DNA of 64,000 bases, taken from contig JACAXG010000169.1 of the NCBI GenBank assembly GCA_018881555.1, positions 1,280,977 to 1,344,976 on the forward strand, in the 5' to 3' direction. Positions 1 through 11,382 of the stretch are shown one piece after another; position 1 is the first letter of the stretch, and each line of letters begins with the position of its first letter. The translations under genes were made by a program, and so were the position numbers. The notes below the pieces were generated by a model. That model had not been told where the DNA came from. It saw nothing but the letters and a program-made list of their open reading frames with translations, and did no database searches. This DNA is from Amblyornis subalaris (taxonomy: Eukaryota > Chordata > Aves > Passeriformes > Ptilonorhynchidae).

Positions 1-1320
1 GGTAGGGATGAATGATCCAGGAGCGTTTCTAACCACAAACCCTGCCGCGGGGCAGCCGTTTCCAGCGCGCAGAGCCAGCGAGGGGCTCTCCCGTGCTCTC
101 AGGNGTCGTCGCTGCTGCCAGGCTCATCTCCAGCAGCTCCTTGCGCGGGGTGGCCCCAGCTCGGGGGAGGTGTGGGGTTCAATCCAGCGGGGAGCAGGGA
201 ATGGCCACAATTCCCTTCCACTACAGGCAAGCCCAGCAGAGGAAACCCCAACCCTCCTTTAGGGGAAAAAAAGTGGTAATTATGATACGAGAATTTTTTA
301 AAATAAACCCAGCAGAGGAAATCTTAACCTGCCTCTCAGAAAGAAAAATAATAATAATACAAGAAATTTGTAAAATCCTCATCCTGATGTGATTTCTTTG
401 CTTAACAGCTGCTTACAGAGACTTTTCGAGGCCATGGGGAGGAGCAGCCACTGCCTGCAAAACAGATCAGGGGCCAAGCTACCTTCTGCCTGTCCCATTC
501 AGGAACACGGGGATATTTTGGGAACGTTGAGCCTGGAAAGGCAGGAAGGGAGGAGCCAGGCTGGAAACACGGGGCTGACACAAAGCAGCGTCGGAGGGGA
601 GGGAGCGGGGTCGCCTCCCGCCGGCTCCGGCGCCCCAAAATCTTCCAGCAGAGTTCCCCTGGGGACCGGGAACGGGACACGGGCACGGGGTGGAGACGTG
701 GGTCGGGATGAGGACCGTGGGGTGGGGACTGAGCACCAGTCTGGGCGGGAAGGGTGACCCTGGATACAGCTGGAATGAGGGGATTCCACCTTCCCAAGCT
801 GGAATGGGGGGATTTTCGGAGCAAACGCTTTTCCAGGCAGNAGTGGAAGCCCCAGAGCAGCTTCTCCACATTCTGGGGAAACAACAGGCACGAGCTGAGA
901 GGGTCCTCGGAGAGAGGGGAGAGAAAAACTCTCAGAACAGCTTTTTTTTCCCCAGAAAACTCTGGGTTTTTTTGCCACTCCGACATTACCTTGGAAAGGG
1001 TCTGCTTTACAAACCAACCACCCCCAAGCTGAAGATGTTCTTGTTTGAAANGCAGATCCTCTCAAGAGCAAAGCCCGTCCCGGCACAGGGAGCAGAGGGA
1101 CTGTGNCCCCATCCCACTGTCCTCCCCAGGCTCTGAGCCAGGGCACAGCCCCAAGGGCAGCGCTTCTGAACCAAAACTTAGCGGGGCTGGGACAGAAAAC
1201 AAAATAATTTCTAAATGTTTTGTCCAAAACTTCTGGTTTCTTATTCTGAGTCAGATCTCAGGGAACTGGAAACACCCAGCAGATGCACTTGGGCTACTCA
1301 GAGCCCCAACAGAGAGTATT
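1..1320. other. intergenic DNA, no gene seen
   Basis: Moderately GC-rich, with a short AT-rich part at 270-390. Open frames overlap on both strands without recognisable protein similarity. Confidence 0.6.
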
Positions 1321-1740
1321 GAATCACAGAATTATAGAAAGGTTTGGTTGGAAAGTACCTTAAAGATCATCCCAATCCACCCCTGCCATGGACAGGGACA
1401 CCTTCCACTAGCCCAGGGTGCTCCAAGCCCTGTCCAACCTGGCCTTGGACACTTCCAGGGATCCAGGGGCAGCCACAGCTTCTCTGGGCAACCTGTGCCA
1501 GGGCCTCCCCACCCTCACAGGGAGGAATTCCTTCCCAATATCCCATCTGACCCTGCCCTCTGGCAGTGGGAAGCCATTCCCCCTTGTCCTGTCCCTCCAT
1601 CCCTTGTCCCAAGTCCCTTTCCAGCTCTCCTGGAGCCCCTTTAGGCACTGGAAGGGGCTCTGATCTCTCCCCAGAGCCTTTTCTTCTCCACACTGGACAC
1701 TCCCAGCTCTCCCAGGCTGGCTCCAGAGCAGAGGAATTTC
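1321..1740 (-). mobile_element. CR1 LINE 3'-end fragment
   Basis: The plus strand starts with GAATCACAGAATTATAGAAA, the inverted CR1 3' end, followed by the blocks CCATGGACAGGGACACCTTC, GGCCTTGGACACTTCCAGGG and CCTGTGCCAGGGCCTCCCC. Confidence 0.95.
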
Positions 1741-3629
1741 TCTGGGCTGTGGGACAGCCCCAGCCTGAGCAGGGTGACAGAAACTGGAGCCGTCCCAGCC
1801 TTGGACCAGAGCCTGTTCGAGGCAGAGGAGGGGGCGAGAGCCCCCCGTGCAGGGCAGGACNAAAGCTGCACTGAACACTCCCCTGGGCCTGGCCAAGTGA
1901 TGATCTTGTGTTTGTGCCGTGATTTAGACTGTGACTGGCTCCAAGAGCAATTTTCAATTCCCACATGAAGGTGTTGGAAGTGCAGTTGCCTTTTCCATGG
2001 CGATGGACGGAGGATGGCACAGGGAGAGCACAGACAGGGGTGACATTCCAAAGGCATTTCCCAGGGACGGATGCTCGTGCTGCACTGTCAAGTGTAAAAG
2101 NGGAACATAAAACCAGTTCTGGTGCAGTTTCTAGGGAAAGAAAGCTCTTCAAACCTCCTTTTGTTGCTAAGAAATAACAAAACATGAAAACAAGCAGAGG
2201 ACCACTGCAGATGAGCAGTTCAGCATCCATGGACATCTGAGCTCTGACAGCCAGCTCCATACTGCTCTTTTCCATGTTTAAAATGATCCTTCTGCAGGAC
2301 AAAAGCCACATGTATCACCAATAATGTATGAACTACTCTTTGGAGACAGTAATGGAAGACTTGGCTAAAATATTCATGGTTTTATTTGTGGTTAATGAAG
2401 TCTCAAACCATGAGGATTCCAAAGCATTTCATGTGGGTCATTACAACTTAGCTAAGAGGGAAATCATCTATTGTCGAATTATTTTCAAGGGAGAAACAGC
2501 ACTAGGAAGATTTGAAAATGTGAGAAGTGCTTCCACCATATGGTTTGAATTCTGATGATGATTCATCACTTGCCACCAAAATTTTAATTCTCAAAGCCAG
2601 AAATTAAAGGGGAAAAAAAAAAAAGCTGAATATTTGCTCCCAAGTTCTCAACTCACATATGCAAAATGGCAAAGTATGGTGTAAATGCACTGTGTTGAGG
2701 AACACAAGGTTATGAATTCCTTCCCCCAGAAAAGGGCTTAGGAATTGCAGAGGGTTTGGGATCTTTTTCCTATTAAATACAAAGGAATGTTGAGGCAGCC
2801 CATCGTAAAATGGCCCTCTCTTCCTGAGAGTTATCCCAGGGAATCCAGCAGGAATAGCCCAGCTGAAGGTTTTATATTCTTTAACACAATACAGATGGCA
2901 AGAGAGATGGAAAGTGCTTGGCGTGCAAGTGCTGAAGGCTTTCAATGCTCATTTTAAAATGCATAATAATACTTTAAAAATGAGACTACATTAATCTGTG
3001 CATGCCAAAACTTATAACATGCATGCACTGAAGTGTAAATTACAGCCAAGGACTGACAACAAATTCCTTGGCCATAAACACCGACCTTCCCTGGGAGAAA
3101 AAACACACCAGTGGGGAGCAGAATCTGCAGCAAAGGGGTTGGTTTGCCCGTGCGTGTTTTCTGTCAGACAGCTCACTCCGCTGGGATTTCAGCAAGTGAC
3201 ACTCACTTAACCTGAATCACTCATTTTCTCTGAAATCTGTGCTGACTTCTCATCATAAACATGACAAAAGTGGTGCATTGTTAGAGCAGCCTTGTATCAG
3301 ATTGAGCACACGCATGTTTGAGGAGTCTGGAATTGTGCAAGGGTGTGATGCTGACGCTGTGAATCGCAGTCCTCTCGGTGGCTCCAAAGCTCCTGGATCT
3401 CCTGTAGCTGTCAGGGATGTGTCCATGTGTGCCAGGTATAAGCAGATCTGGACTGGCTGCAAGCTCCTGATAACACAGATTCTGCTAAGGATGAGCCTCA
3501 AATTAACATTATTTAGCCATATAAAGTGTTTTATGGCTTGATAAAACAATAAAAACACAAGAGGAATGGAAGCCTCATTGGGATCCTGCCGTGAGATTTT
3601 TAATTGAGGAATCAAAGGTTGAGGTGCTC
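1741..3629. other. intergenic DNA with AT-rich island
   Basis: No exon recognised. From about 2.29 to 3.05 kb base composition falls to AT-rich, with TTGTGGTTAATGA (RUNX plus homeobox cores) near 2390. A 75-codon plus-strand frame at 2328-2555 has no recognised match. Confidence 0.5.
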
Positions 3630-3826
3630 GGGCACTGAACAGGCTCCCCAGGGAATGGTCCCGGCCCCNAGGCTGCCAGAGCTCCAGGAGTGTTTGGACA
3701 ACGCTCCCAGGGATGCACAGGGTGGGATTGTTGGGGTGTCTGTGCAGGCCCAGGAGCTGGACTGGATGATCCCTGGGGGTCCCTTGCAGCTCGGGATATC
3801 TCTGATTCCATGATATTCCATAATGG
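3630..3826 (+). mobile_element. CR1 LINE 3'-end fragment
   Basis: Forward CR1 tail (CACTGAACAGGCTCCCCAGG, GACTGGATGATCCC) ending TGATTCCATGATATTCC. Confidence 0.9.
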
Positions 3827-6309
3827 ACACAGGGTCTCTTGAGACACCCACTGAACCCTTCCAAACATGCCCTCCCTGCTGTGCCCACTGCAGTTGTCCC
3901 TTAAACAAACCCATCAGCCCCAAACTGCCTTTCCCACCCCNGACCACGGTGGGGTGAGGGGCACCTCCATGCCCTGTCCCTGGCTGGAGCAGCTGCCACC
4001 AGCCCAGCCAGCCAGGGGACATCGGCTGCACCGCGGAAAATTAACCTGGATTCGGGACAACCGCCCTGGCCCGCTCCCNCTGGCACCAGACTGCCCCCTC
4101 TGTGCTGTGGGGTCGCAACTCTGGCAGTGCCCCTGGAGCCGGGGACACGGAGCCAAGAGTGCAGCTGCCACGTGGGGCCCGTGGGGTGGGATCCCACACG
4201 GGACATCCGCACTTTCCCACTGCCTGGCCCTTGTCCCACTGCCTGGCCCCTGTCCCGGGCTGAGTGGCACCAGGCAGGGACGGAGCATGCTGGGGAGCTC
4301 AGGGAGTGAGTGAGGAGTGAGTGAGTGAGTGAGTGAGTGAGTGAGTGAGTGAGTGAGTGGCTGTGTGCTCTGTGCTCTGGGTAATTCAATGAGAGCCGGG
4401 CTGGCACGGAGCCCGGCGGCACAGGGGAAGCCAGGCAGTCTCTGCTCGCCTTATTAACATGTTCCTTCATCCCTGTGAGTTCTTCCCAAGGAAAAAAGCT
4501 TCTCTCCCGTGGCCAGCATGGGGTGAACAGATTGGAACTGCTTTTCTCCTTTGGCCTCGGTGCCTGGGCTCCTTGGCCACNGGCCAGTGAGCACCAGCTG
4601 GCCCCGAGCTCACCCCCGGCTCCGGCCCCTCTCCGCCTGCCTGTGGGGAGGGGGAATCAAGGACCACCTAAATNAAGCAAATGTTAATGGTTTAAAAGGG
4701 TTTAAATGTGGTATTTTGCTTTGCTTTCCGTCGTGGTGGTGTTTTCTTGGTTTTCTTTTGGTGGAGAAAAGAAGGATGCAGCAGGTCCTCTGCTCAGACC
4801 TCACCTTGATAGATCTGGGGAACAGAAATAATAATCTCAGTGACTTAGAGGGAGGGGATGTGGAACCAGCTGAAAATCCCAGGGAAATAAGCTTTGTTTT
4901 AATAATTTGCCCAAATTCCTGTAAGTTGAGTAGATANCAGGTACCCTGTACTCCAGGAAATATTCCTGCTGCTGTCCATGACATCAGTCCCTGGGCAGTG
5001 GCTGCCTGGGGCTCTGTGCTGTGCCTCCAGCAGATGTAACCTCTGTCCGAGGGTGATGCTTGGTGCTTGTATTGTCCAGCTATTTCTGGAGGTGAATGCA
5101 ATAATGCTNCACTCGGATATGACTGTTTCCAGCATAAACAAATCCAGGCCAGCTTTGGACCATAGACCTTCTGTCTGGAAATATCATCATGGAGGATGTT
5201 TACTTGACTGTTTCCAATTTTTTTTTTTAATTCTTTGCTTTGTTTGCAGTCAAACTCAATTTTTTTATAGATACGCTTTTCCCAACCTAAATGTCCTTCC
5301 CCTGTCATTTCAGCATCTCTTGCTCCAGAAGCTGGGGGACAGCCAAGCTCCTTCACTGGAACCAGTTTCCATTTGGGACGTGACAATCTTCCAAGTTGTC
5401 ATAAAATCNAAATATGTGTTCTATACACAGCAACCAGCACGGAGAGCTTGTGTTGTCTGTGGCACTATGGCCACTGCCATCCACGTCCATCCTCTCCTGG
5501 AAACCTGGGAGTCTGGGTGACCTCTCCCTGCTTGGGTGACATTTCTCCTCCATGTGGCACGGTTGGATGTGATGGCTTGAATTTCACAGCATCCTGGCAG
5601 CCTCCCAGTGCTGACGTGGGATCGTTGGGAGTGACAGGGAATTGCCTTTGGACAGCTTTGGGGACATGCAGGGACAGACCCACGGGGATGTCTCCATCTG
5701 ACCNTCAGCCTCCCTTCAAAGGCAGTGGGCAGCAAACCAGAGCTGTGCTGGAAATTCAGGGGCTGAGANGAACCAGAAGTGATTGCAGGAGAAATCTGCC
5801 CTCAGCCAGAGGCTGCCTGCAGGCACTGGGTGGGAAAATCCCCCCTGTGGGGAGTGTGATGATCCTAAAAACCCACAGGTGCTCCCAGCTCTGAAAGAGC
5901 TCTTGCTCCAAGCCTGGATGTTGCTTATGGTGGAGTCCAGGCTGGGGAAGGGTGTTTATTATCCCAGGAAAAGCAGAGGGAATTTTTGAGATGGACTGAT
6001 TTATTCCTGGCTGGATTGGACCTGAGGAGTTCTGTGGGACATTGAACTCCCTTCCTGGCCATGCTGCATTGGGCAACCTGGGGAATCCCATGGAGAAGCT
6101 CCTGGCAGGGCCCACATTCCAGTTGGGCACCACATCCAGGCTCTGCACAACCCTTCTGTCCCCCTGTTGCCAGCAGCTTCCCACTTAGAAGTTTTTGGGA
6201 TGAAATCTTCCAGGCGGGATTGGTTCAGATAAACACACGGACACTGCTGGAAGGGAGGCGAATCACACCCAGCCCTGAAGACCAAGACAGACCATCAAGG
6301 CAAGATGAA
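3827..6309. other. intergenic DNA, no gene seen
   Basis: Contains the GAGT microsatellite at 4304-4359. The 258-codon minus-strand frame near 4.6-5.4 kb has no recognisable domain. Confidence 0.55.
4304..4359. repeat. (GAGT)n microsatellite
   Basis: About 13 tetranucleotide units with one early interruption. Confidence 0.95.
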
Positions 6310-6562
6310 ACAGCCTCCAGTTGCTCCAGGATAGGTGTAGTTTGGATATTAGGGAAAAATTCCTAATGGAAAGGGTGGTCAGGAATCAGAACTGGCTGCT
6401 CAGGCAGTGATGGGGTCACTATCCTTGAAGGGACTTAAAAGATGTGTAAATGTGGCACTTGGGGACATTGTTAGTGGTGGCCTTGGCAGTGCATTCCAGG
6501 GGGAATGGTTGGACTTGATGATCTTGGAGACCTTTTCCAAGCTTAATTCCATGATTCTAGGA
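6310..6562 (+). mobile_element. older CR1 LINE fragment
   Basis: More diverged forward CR1 tail (GGATATTAGGGAAAAATTCC, GGTTGGACTTGATGATCTTG) ending TAATTCCATGATTCTAGG. Confidence 0.9.
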
Positions 6563-8541
6563 GTACCATCAACTCCCCTTGCTTAGCAAGGCTCCGCTCC
6601 TGGCTCTGTAAGAAACTCCTGTCCTTCAGACACCAGAAAATCAGAGCTGAGGGCCCTTTGAACCCCACAAACGTTTTTTCCACCGCCCCTCATCCCCTAA
6701 ACAGCAACTTTCCACCGAGTGTCCTACAAACCTCTGTGTTTGCTGGGATCTGATCCCTCTGAGGAATAACCCTGCAGGGAAGGGGGCGGCAGAAAAGGGA
6801 GCAGGTTCACATGGAGTGTGCCCTCCCAGCCCAGCGGAGATGGGTATTGCTGNCCTGCTTCCTCTGAGATATTTTTAGGCACTCGAGTGACTTGTGGCAA
6901 TTCCCCGAGGCCAGAGTGATTCAGAGGGCTTGGAGGCTGCTGGATGGCTCCTTGGGAAGGGAGCGTCATCCCACTGAAATCAGGAGCCGCTTACAAAGGC
7001 GTAGGGACTTTGAAAAATGGAGCAGCATTTCCAGAATGAGGTTTTTGGCTCTGGCTGAACTGGAGCTGCGGAATTTTCGGATTATTACATCATGGAGGGG
7101 AGGGATCTGTTTGTTCTGATGCTGGTGGAAGGCAGTGATTAATCTCACAGGCTGGGGGCAGGCAATGTGCAGAGCCATGGAAATTCCCTCTTCCCTCGGT
7201 CCTCAGCAGCTTTTAACCCTGCCGTGGGCACCATCCCACGTTTTTGTCCTGCCCTCCCCCCCTGCAGCCTCTTCTCCGTCAGTGCTCATCAGTCCTCCCC
7301 CTCCAGACCCCCCACCCATTATCTCTGATGTGTCAGGACCTATGAAGGACTTCCAGAGACTTTTTCAAGCTCTTCTTGCAGACAAGTGGACTTTTCTAGG
7401 ATTTGTGAAGTTCAGCAACTCAAGGGAGGTTGGTTGTTGTCCCCTCAAGGACATTTTTCCTGATCCTTCAAATCTGGCTGCCCCTTCCCACAGTTCAAGA
7501 GCTGCTTCTCTCTAAAATGACAAACAGCAAAGAGAGGAACCTCACACTGATCCACAGGGAGATGAGATGAGGTTGATTCAGGAGAAAGCTCCTTCCTTTA
7601 CTCTTTCTCACCCCTTTACTGAGGAAAGGGGCACACCCCAGGTGGCCTCTCACTGAGTTCGTGTAAAATGAGTGGAATGTGGGACTGGAAGAGTGTTTGG
7701 ATGTTTTTCTGCTAGGTGGAAGAAAGAAGGTTGCCTGCCCAGCTTGTCTTGTCCAGCCTGTCCAGCAACTCATTTCCAGAGAGCAGCCTCTGGACAAAGA
7801 AGAATGAGAATGATCAGGGAGGGCAAGAGCAGCACAGAGAACCTCCCTCTATCCCACCCCCAGAGTCAGGAGTGCTGCTGCCAGCGGCTGTCAGAGCACC
7901 CTGGGAAGAGGGGAGGAATTAGAACTGAAAAAAGATGGAAAAGATCTGAAGGCAGAGAGGGCAGGGGAAGAGGGCCCTTGGTCAGAGCTGTGTGCATGGC
8001 AGGAGGCCCTGAGAGCCCTGCCTTTGGGCTGCTCCCCGGGGCTGAGGCAGGAGCCAGACTTCCAGGCTCAGGCCTCAATTCCCGTGGTCGTGTGGGCCCT
8101 GCTGGCTCCACGCGCCCTCAGCAGCGTGTCCTGTGGGCAGATAATGCCCGGCTGCTCCTGTGGGAGAGACTGTAACTGTCCCGACCACAGGGCAGCCCTT
8201 GATCCCTGCCGAGGTATTTTGGCCGTGGACGGGAGCCAGCGGGATCATGTGCTCGGGATTCGGTTCCCGGCTCCTGCCCGGGCGCAGCTCGCGGGCTCCG
8301 GGAGTTATTTACAGCCCAGCAGCCAAGCCCTGTGGCGGGGCAGCTGCTGGTGCCACCGCCAGAGGCGAGTGCTGAGCCAGGACCTTCGTCCCCGTGCCCA
8401 GAGCTGCCACAGGAGCAGCTTCCCCGAGCCCTGTCTTGCCTGGGACTGAGCTTTGAGCCTCCCTTGCGGGGCAGGGCAGAGGCAGCTCTGCAGTGACCAC
8501 GCTCGCTCGGTCTGCTCTGTGCTGAACACACAACCACGGAG
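6563..8541. other. intergenic DNA, no gene seen
   Basis: Moderate CpG content at 8.07-8.40 kb. No exon recognised. Confidence 0.55.
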
Positions 8542-9210
8542 CCCTGGGATATCCCNAGCTGGGAGGGACCCACCGGGATCAGTGAAGGCCTGGCCCTGCA
8601 CAGACACCCCAACAATCCCACCCTGTGCATCCCTGGGAGCATTGTCCAAACGCTTCTGGAGCTCTGGCAGCCTTGGGGCCGGGACCATTCCCTGGGGAGN
8701 CTGTTCAGTGCCCACCACCCTCTGGGGGAAGAACACTTCCCTGATATCCAACCTGACCCTCCCTGGCACAGCTCCAGCCGTTCCCTGGGTCCTGTCNCTG
8801 TCACAGGGAGCAGAGATCAGAGCTGCAGATCCCTGAGANGTCCTCTCAGTCTCCTCTGCTCCAGCTGAACAAACCCAGTACCCTCAGCTGCTCCTCGTGA
8901 GGCCCCTCAAGGCCCTTCACCATCTTTGTTGCCCTCCTTTGGACACTCTCTAATAGTTTAATATCTTTCTGATATTGAGGCTCCCAAAACTGCCCCAGCC
9001 CTCGAGGTGAGGCTGCCCCAGCCCAGAGCAGAGCGGGACAATCCCTCCCTGGCCCAGCNGGNGATGCTGGGCCTGATCCCCCCAGGACAGGGATATNCCT
9101 CCTGGCTCCAGGGCACTGCTGGCTCACATTCAACTTGCCGTGGACCNGGACTCCCAGGTCCCTTCCCNCAGCAGTCTCCAGCCTCTCCTTCNCCCATCTG
9201 TCCATACATT
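8542..9210 (-). mobile_element. longest CR1 LINE fragment in the window
   Basis: About 670 bases of inverted CR1, reaching further 5' than the other copies (GAGGCCCCTCAAGGCCCTTC, GCCCTCCTTTGGACACTCTC). It covers untranslated tail and perhaps the end of ORF2, but no reverse transcriptase motif remains. Confidence 0.9.
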
Positions 9211-10169
9211 GTAAGTATTTACCCTGTAAGCAGCAATGCTCCTGCTCCCAGCCCACGCTGCTGAATTGGCACATCCCGGCCCCAGAGTGGGGGGATGATG
9301 GTGAAAGCCTGGGTGATGGTCCTGTGCTGTGCTGCCAGAAGAAAAGGCTGCTTCCCACCCAGGAACAAAACNAAACCCTCCTCCAAGTGCGGTACCTGAC
9401 AGATGTGGTTGTCCTCCAGGAGCAGCTGGCAACTGCTTGAGGGTTTCACTGCAAAGGTTGTTCCTCCACTGGAAAAACTTCATTTTTCAGGTTGTACCGT
9501 GGCAAAGCAATGGGCAGTGGGAGGTGAGCACAGCCTTGGGGCCACCCTGGGGCCACCCCAGCCCTGCAGAGGAGGTTTGGGGTGTTCAGCCCAGGGTNGG
9601 AGGTGCACAGGGTGCTACAAGCACAGCGAAACCGGCCCTGCTCTGCCCAGCCCTGACAGAAAGAGCTGTGGGACCAGGGAGCGAACCAAGCCCTCCCAGG
9701 GCTCTCCCCAGGTTCGGGTGGAGCCACAAAGTGAGAAAGGGAGAGCGTGGGAAAATGGATTTCGGGATAAAGCCTCACCACAGAGCAGCCCAGTTGTTCT
9801 GGGAGAAAGTTTCCCATCGGGGAGTGTGGTCACAGGGGAACCAAAACTTTTCTGAAGAGCAGGCCAGATTAAATGACTGATGGCTGATTGCTCATTTGTG
9901 GCAGAGCAGCTCCATTTCGAGCTCATGGGCTGTGCATGGCAGTGTCTGAAATGAATGGTTTGGTAATAACAATGTCCTGACTCCACAGTAATACAGCAAA
10001 TTCAATCCGATGCTCTGGGTGTGGGTTAAATAGGATTGCAGTAATGTTTATGTTTGGATGTTAGCAGAACGAAATAACCCAGTGNTACTGAGAGAAAATC
10101 TGTTATCATGTCTGTTCTGCAGTAAATGCCAACATTTGGAGGTTTCCTTCAGATTTAGAATTTCAGTCA
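9211..10169. other. intergenic DNA, partly AT-rich
   Basis: The part at 9.86-10.14 kb is AT-rich and rich in TAAT-type motifs; it may be a non-coding element. No gene seen. Confidence 0.5.
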
Positions 10170-10462
10170 GTGATAGAATAGTCCAGTAAGGGATCTCTGG
10201 CAATCCAGCTTCCTGAGCAGGGCTGACCCAAAGTTAAAGCCTGTTTTAAGGGCGTTGTCCAAACACCCCTTGAGCACTGTCAGGCCTGGCACTTCAACCA
10301 CGTCCCTGGGGACCCTGTTCCAGGGTTTGATCATCTTCTCAGTAAAGAAATGTTCCCTCATGTCGAGCCTGAATGTCCTCTGATGCAGCTTTTCTCCACA
10401 GGGACACCTTCCACCAGACCAGGTTGCTCCAAGCCCTGTCCAGCCCGGCCTTGTTCATGAGT
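10170..10462 (-). mobile_element. composite CR1 fragment
   Basis: Starts as one inverted CR1 copy (AGTGATAGAATAGTCCAG to AGAAATGTTCCCTCATGTCG). From about 10400 it continues with a block that lies elsewhere in the consensus (GGGACACCTTCCACCAGACC to CCGGCCTTG), so two fragments abut. Confidence 0.85.
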
Positions 10463-10944
10463 TTCGATGCTATAAAGTTTAGGAAACACAAAGTTCTGCT
10501 GTGGAAATACATAAGCATTTCGAATCTGTCCATCAAACCAACCATGGAATTACACTTGCTCATTTTCAAAAGAGAGAGAAAAGAGTCCCACATCAAAAGC
10601 AATACAAAGTCAGAGCCCTGGTAGGATATTCACCGTGGATCGCTCGTTAGCACCATGAAAAGCTGTGTAATTAGGCAAAAATTACAAGTAGTTTCACTGA
10701 GAGGGATCAAGTACTTACTTACATCAAGAGGAAATGATTTCATAATTCCTCTTGTAGATGTTCTCCATATTCTATGGAACGGCTTTCACTTGGTTTAATT
10801 GGTAGAGCAGCAGCAAAGGAAAGGAGATGGACAAAACGTGCGTTTGGTGTGTGTGTGTGTGTGTGTGTGTGTTAAAAGTTGTATTCATGGAAACTCAGCC
10901 CTGAGCTTTGTGGGGCTGAGCAAACCTGGATCCAAAGAGCCCTG
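10463..10944. other. AT-rich intergenic DNA
   Basis: No exon recognised. Ends with a GT microsatellite at 10846-10872. Confidence 0.55.
10846..10872. repeat. (GT)n microsatellite
   Basis: About 13 GT units. Confidence 0.95.
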
Positions 10945-11382
10945 GCAGGGAAGGAGGGTTTCTGTCCTATGGAGCCAGGCTGGGAGAGCTGGGGCTGTTC
11001 ANCTGGAGAAGAGAAGGCTCCAGGGAGACCTCAGAACCCCTTCCAGTGCCTAAAGGGGCTCCAGGAGAGCTGGAGAGGGACTTGGGACAAGGGATGGAGG
11101 GACAGGACACAGGGAATGGCTTCCCACTGCTGGAGGGCAGGGTTAGATGGGATATTGGGAAGGAATTGTTCCCTGTGAGGGTGGGGAGGCCCTGGCACAG
11201 GTTGCCCAGAGGAGCTGTGGCTGCCCCTGGATCCCTGGAAGTGTCCAAGGCCAGGCTGGACAGGGCTTGGAGCAACCTGGGATAGTGGAAGGTGTCCCTG
11301 NCCATGGCAGGGGTAGGACTGGATGAGCTTTAAGGTCCCTTCCCACCCAAACCAGTCTGGGATTCTATTCTAGGATTCTGTT
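10945..11382 (+). mobile_element. CR1 LINE 3'-end fragment, well preserved
   Basis: Forward CR1 tail with all usual blocks, ending GGGATTCTATTCTAGGATTCTG, the CR1 terminal repeat. One of the least diverged copies here. Confidence 0.95.

Noticed and set aside
2328..2555. 75-codon frame in the AT-rich island
   Set aside because: Less biased composition than other frames, but no similarity I recognise and no splice sites in a sensible place.
8340..8375. CTCF-like motif (CCGCCAGAGGCGAG)
   Set aside because: One core G is missing compared with the consensus, so it is too weak to claim.
8542..9210. Coding remnant of CR1 reverse transcriptase
   Set aside because: The longest CR1 copy covers only the tail region; no catalytic motif is visible.
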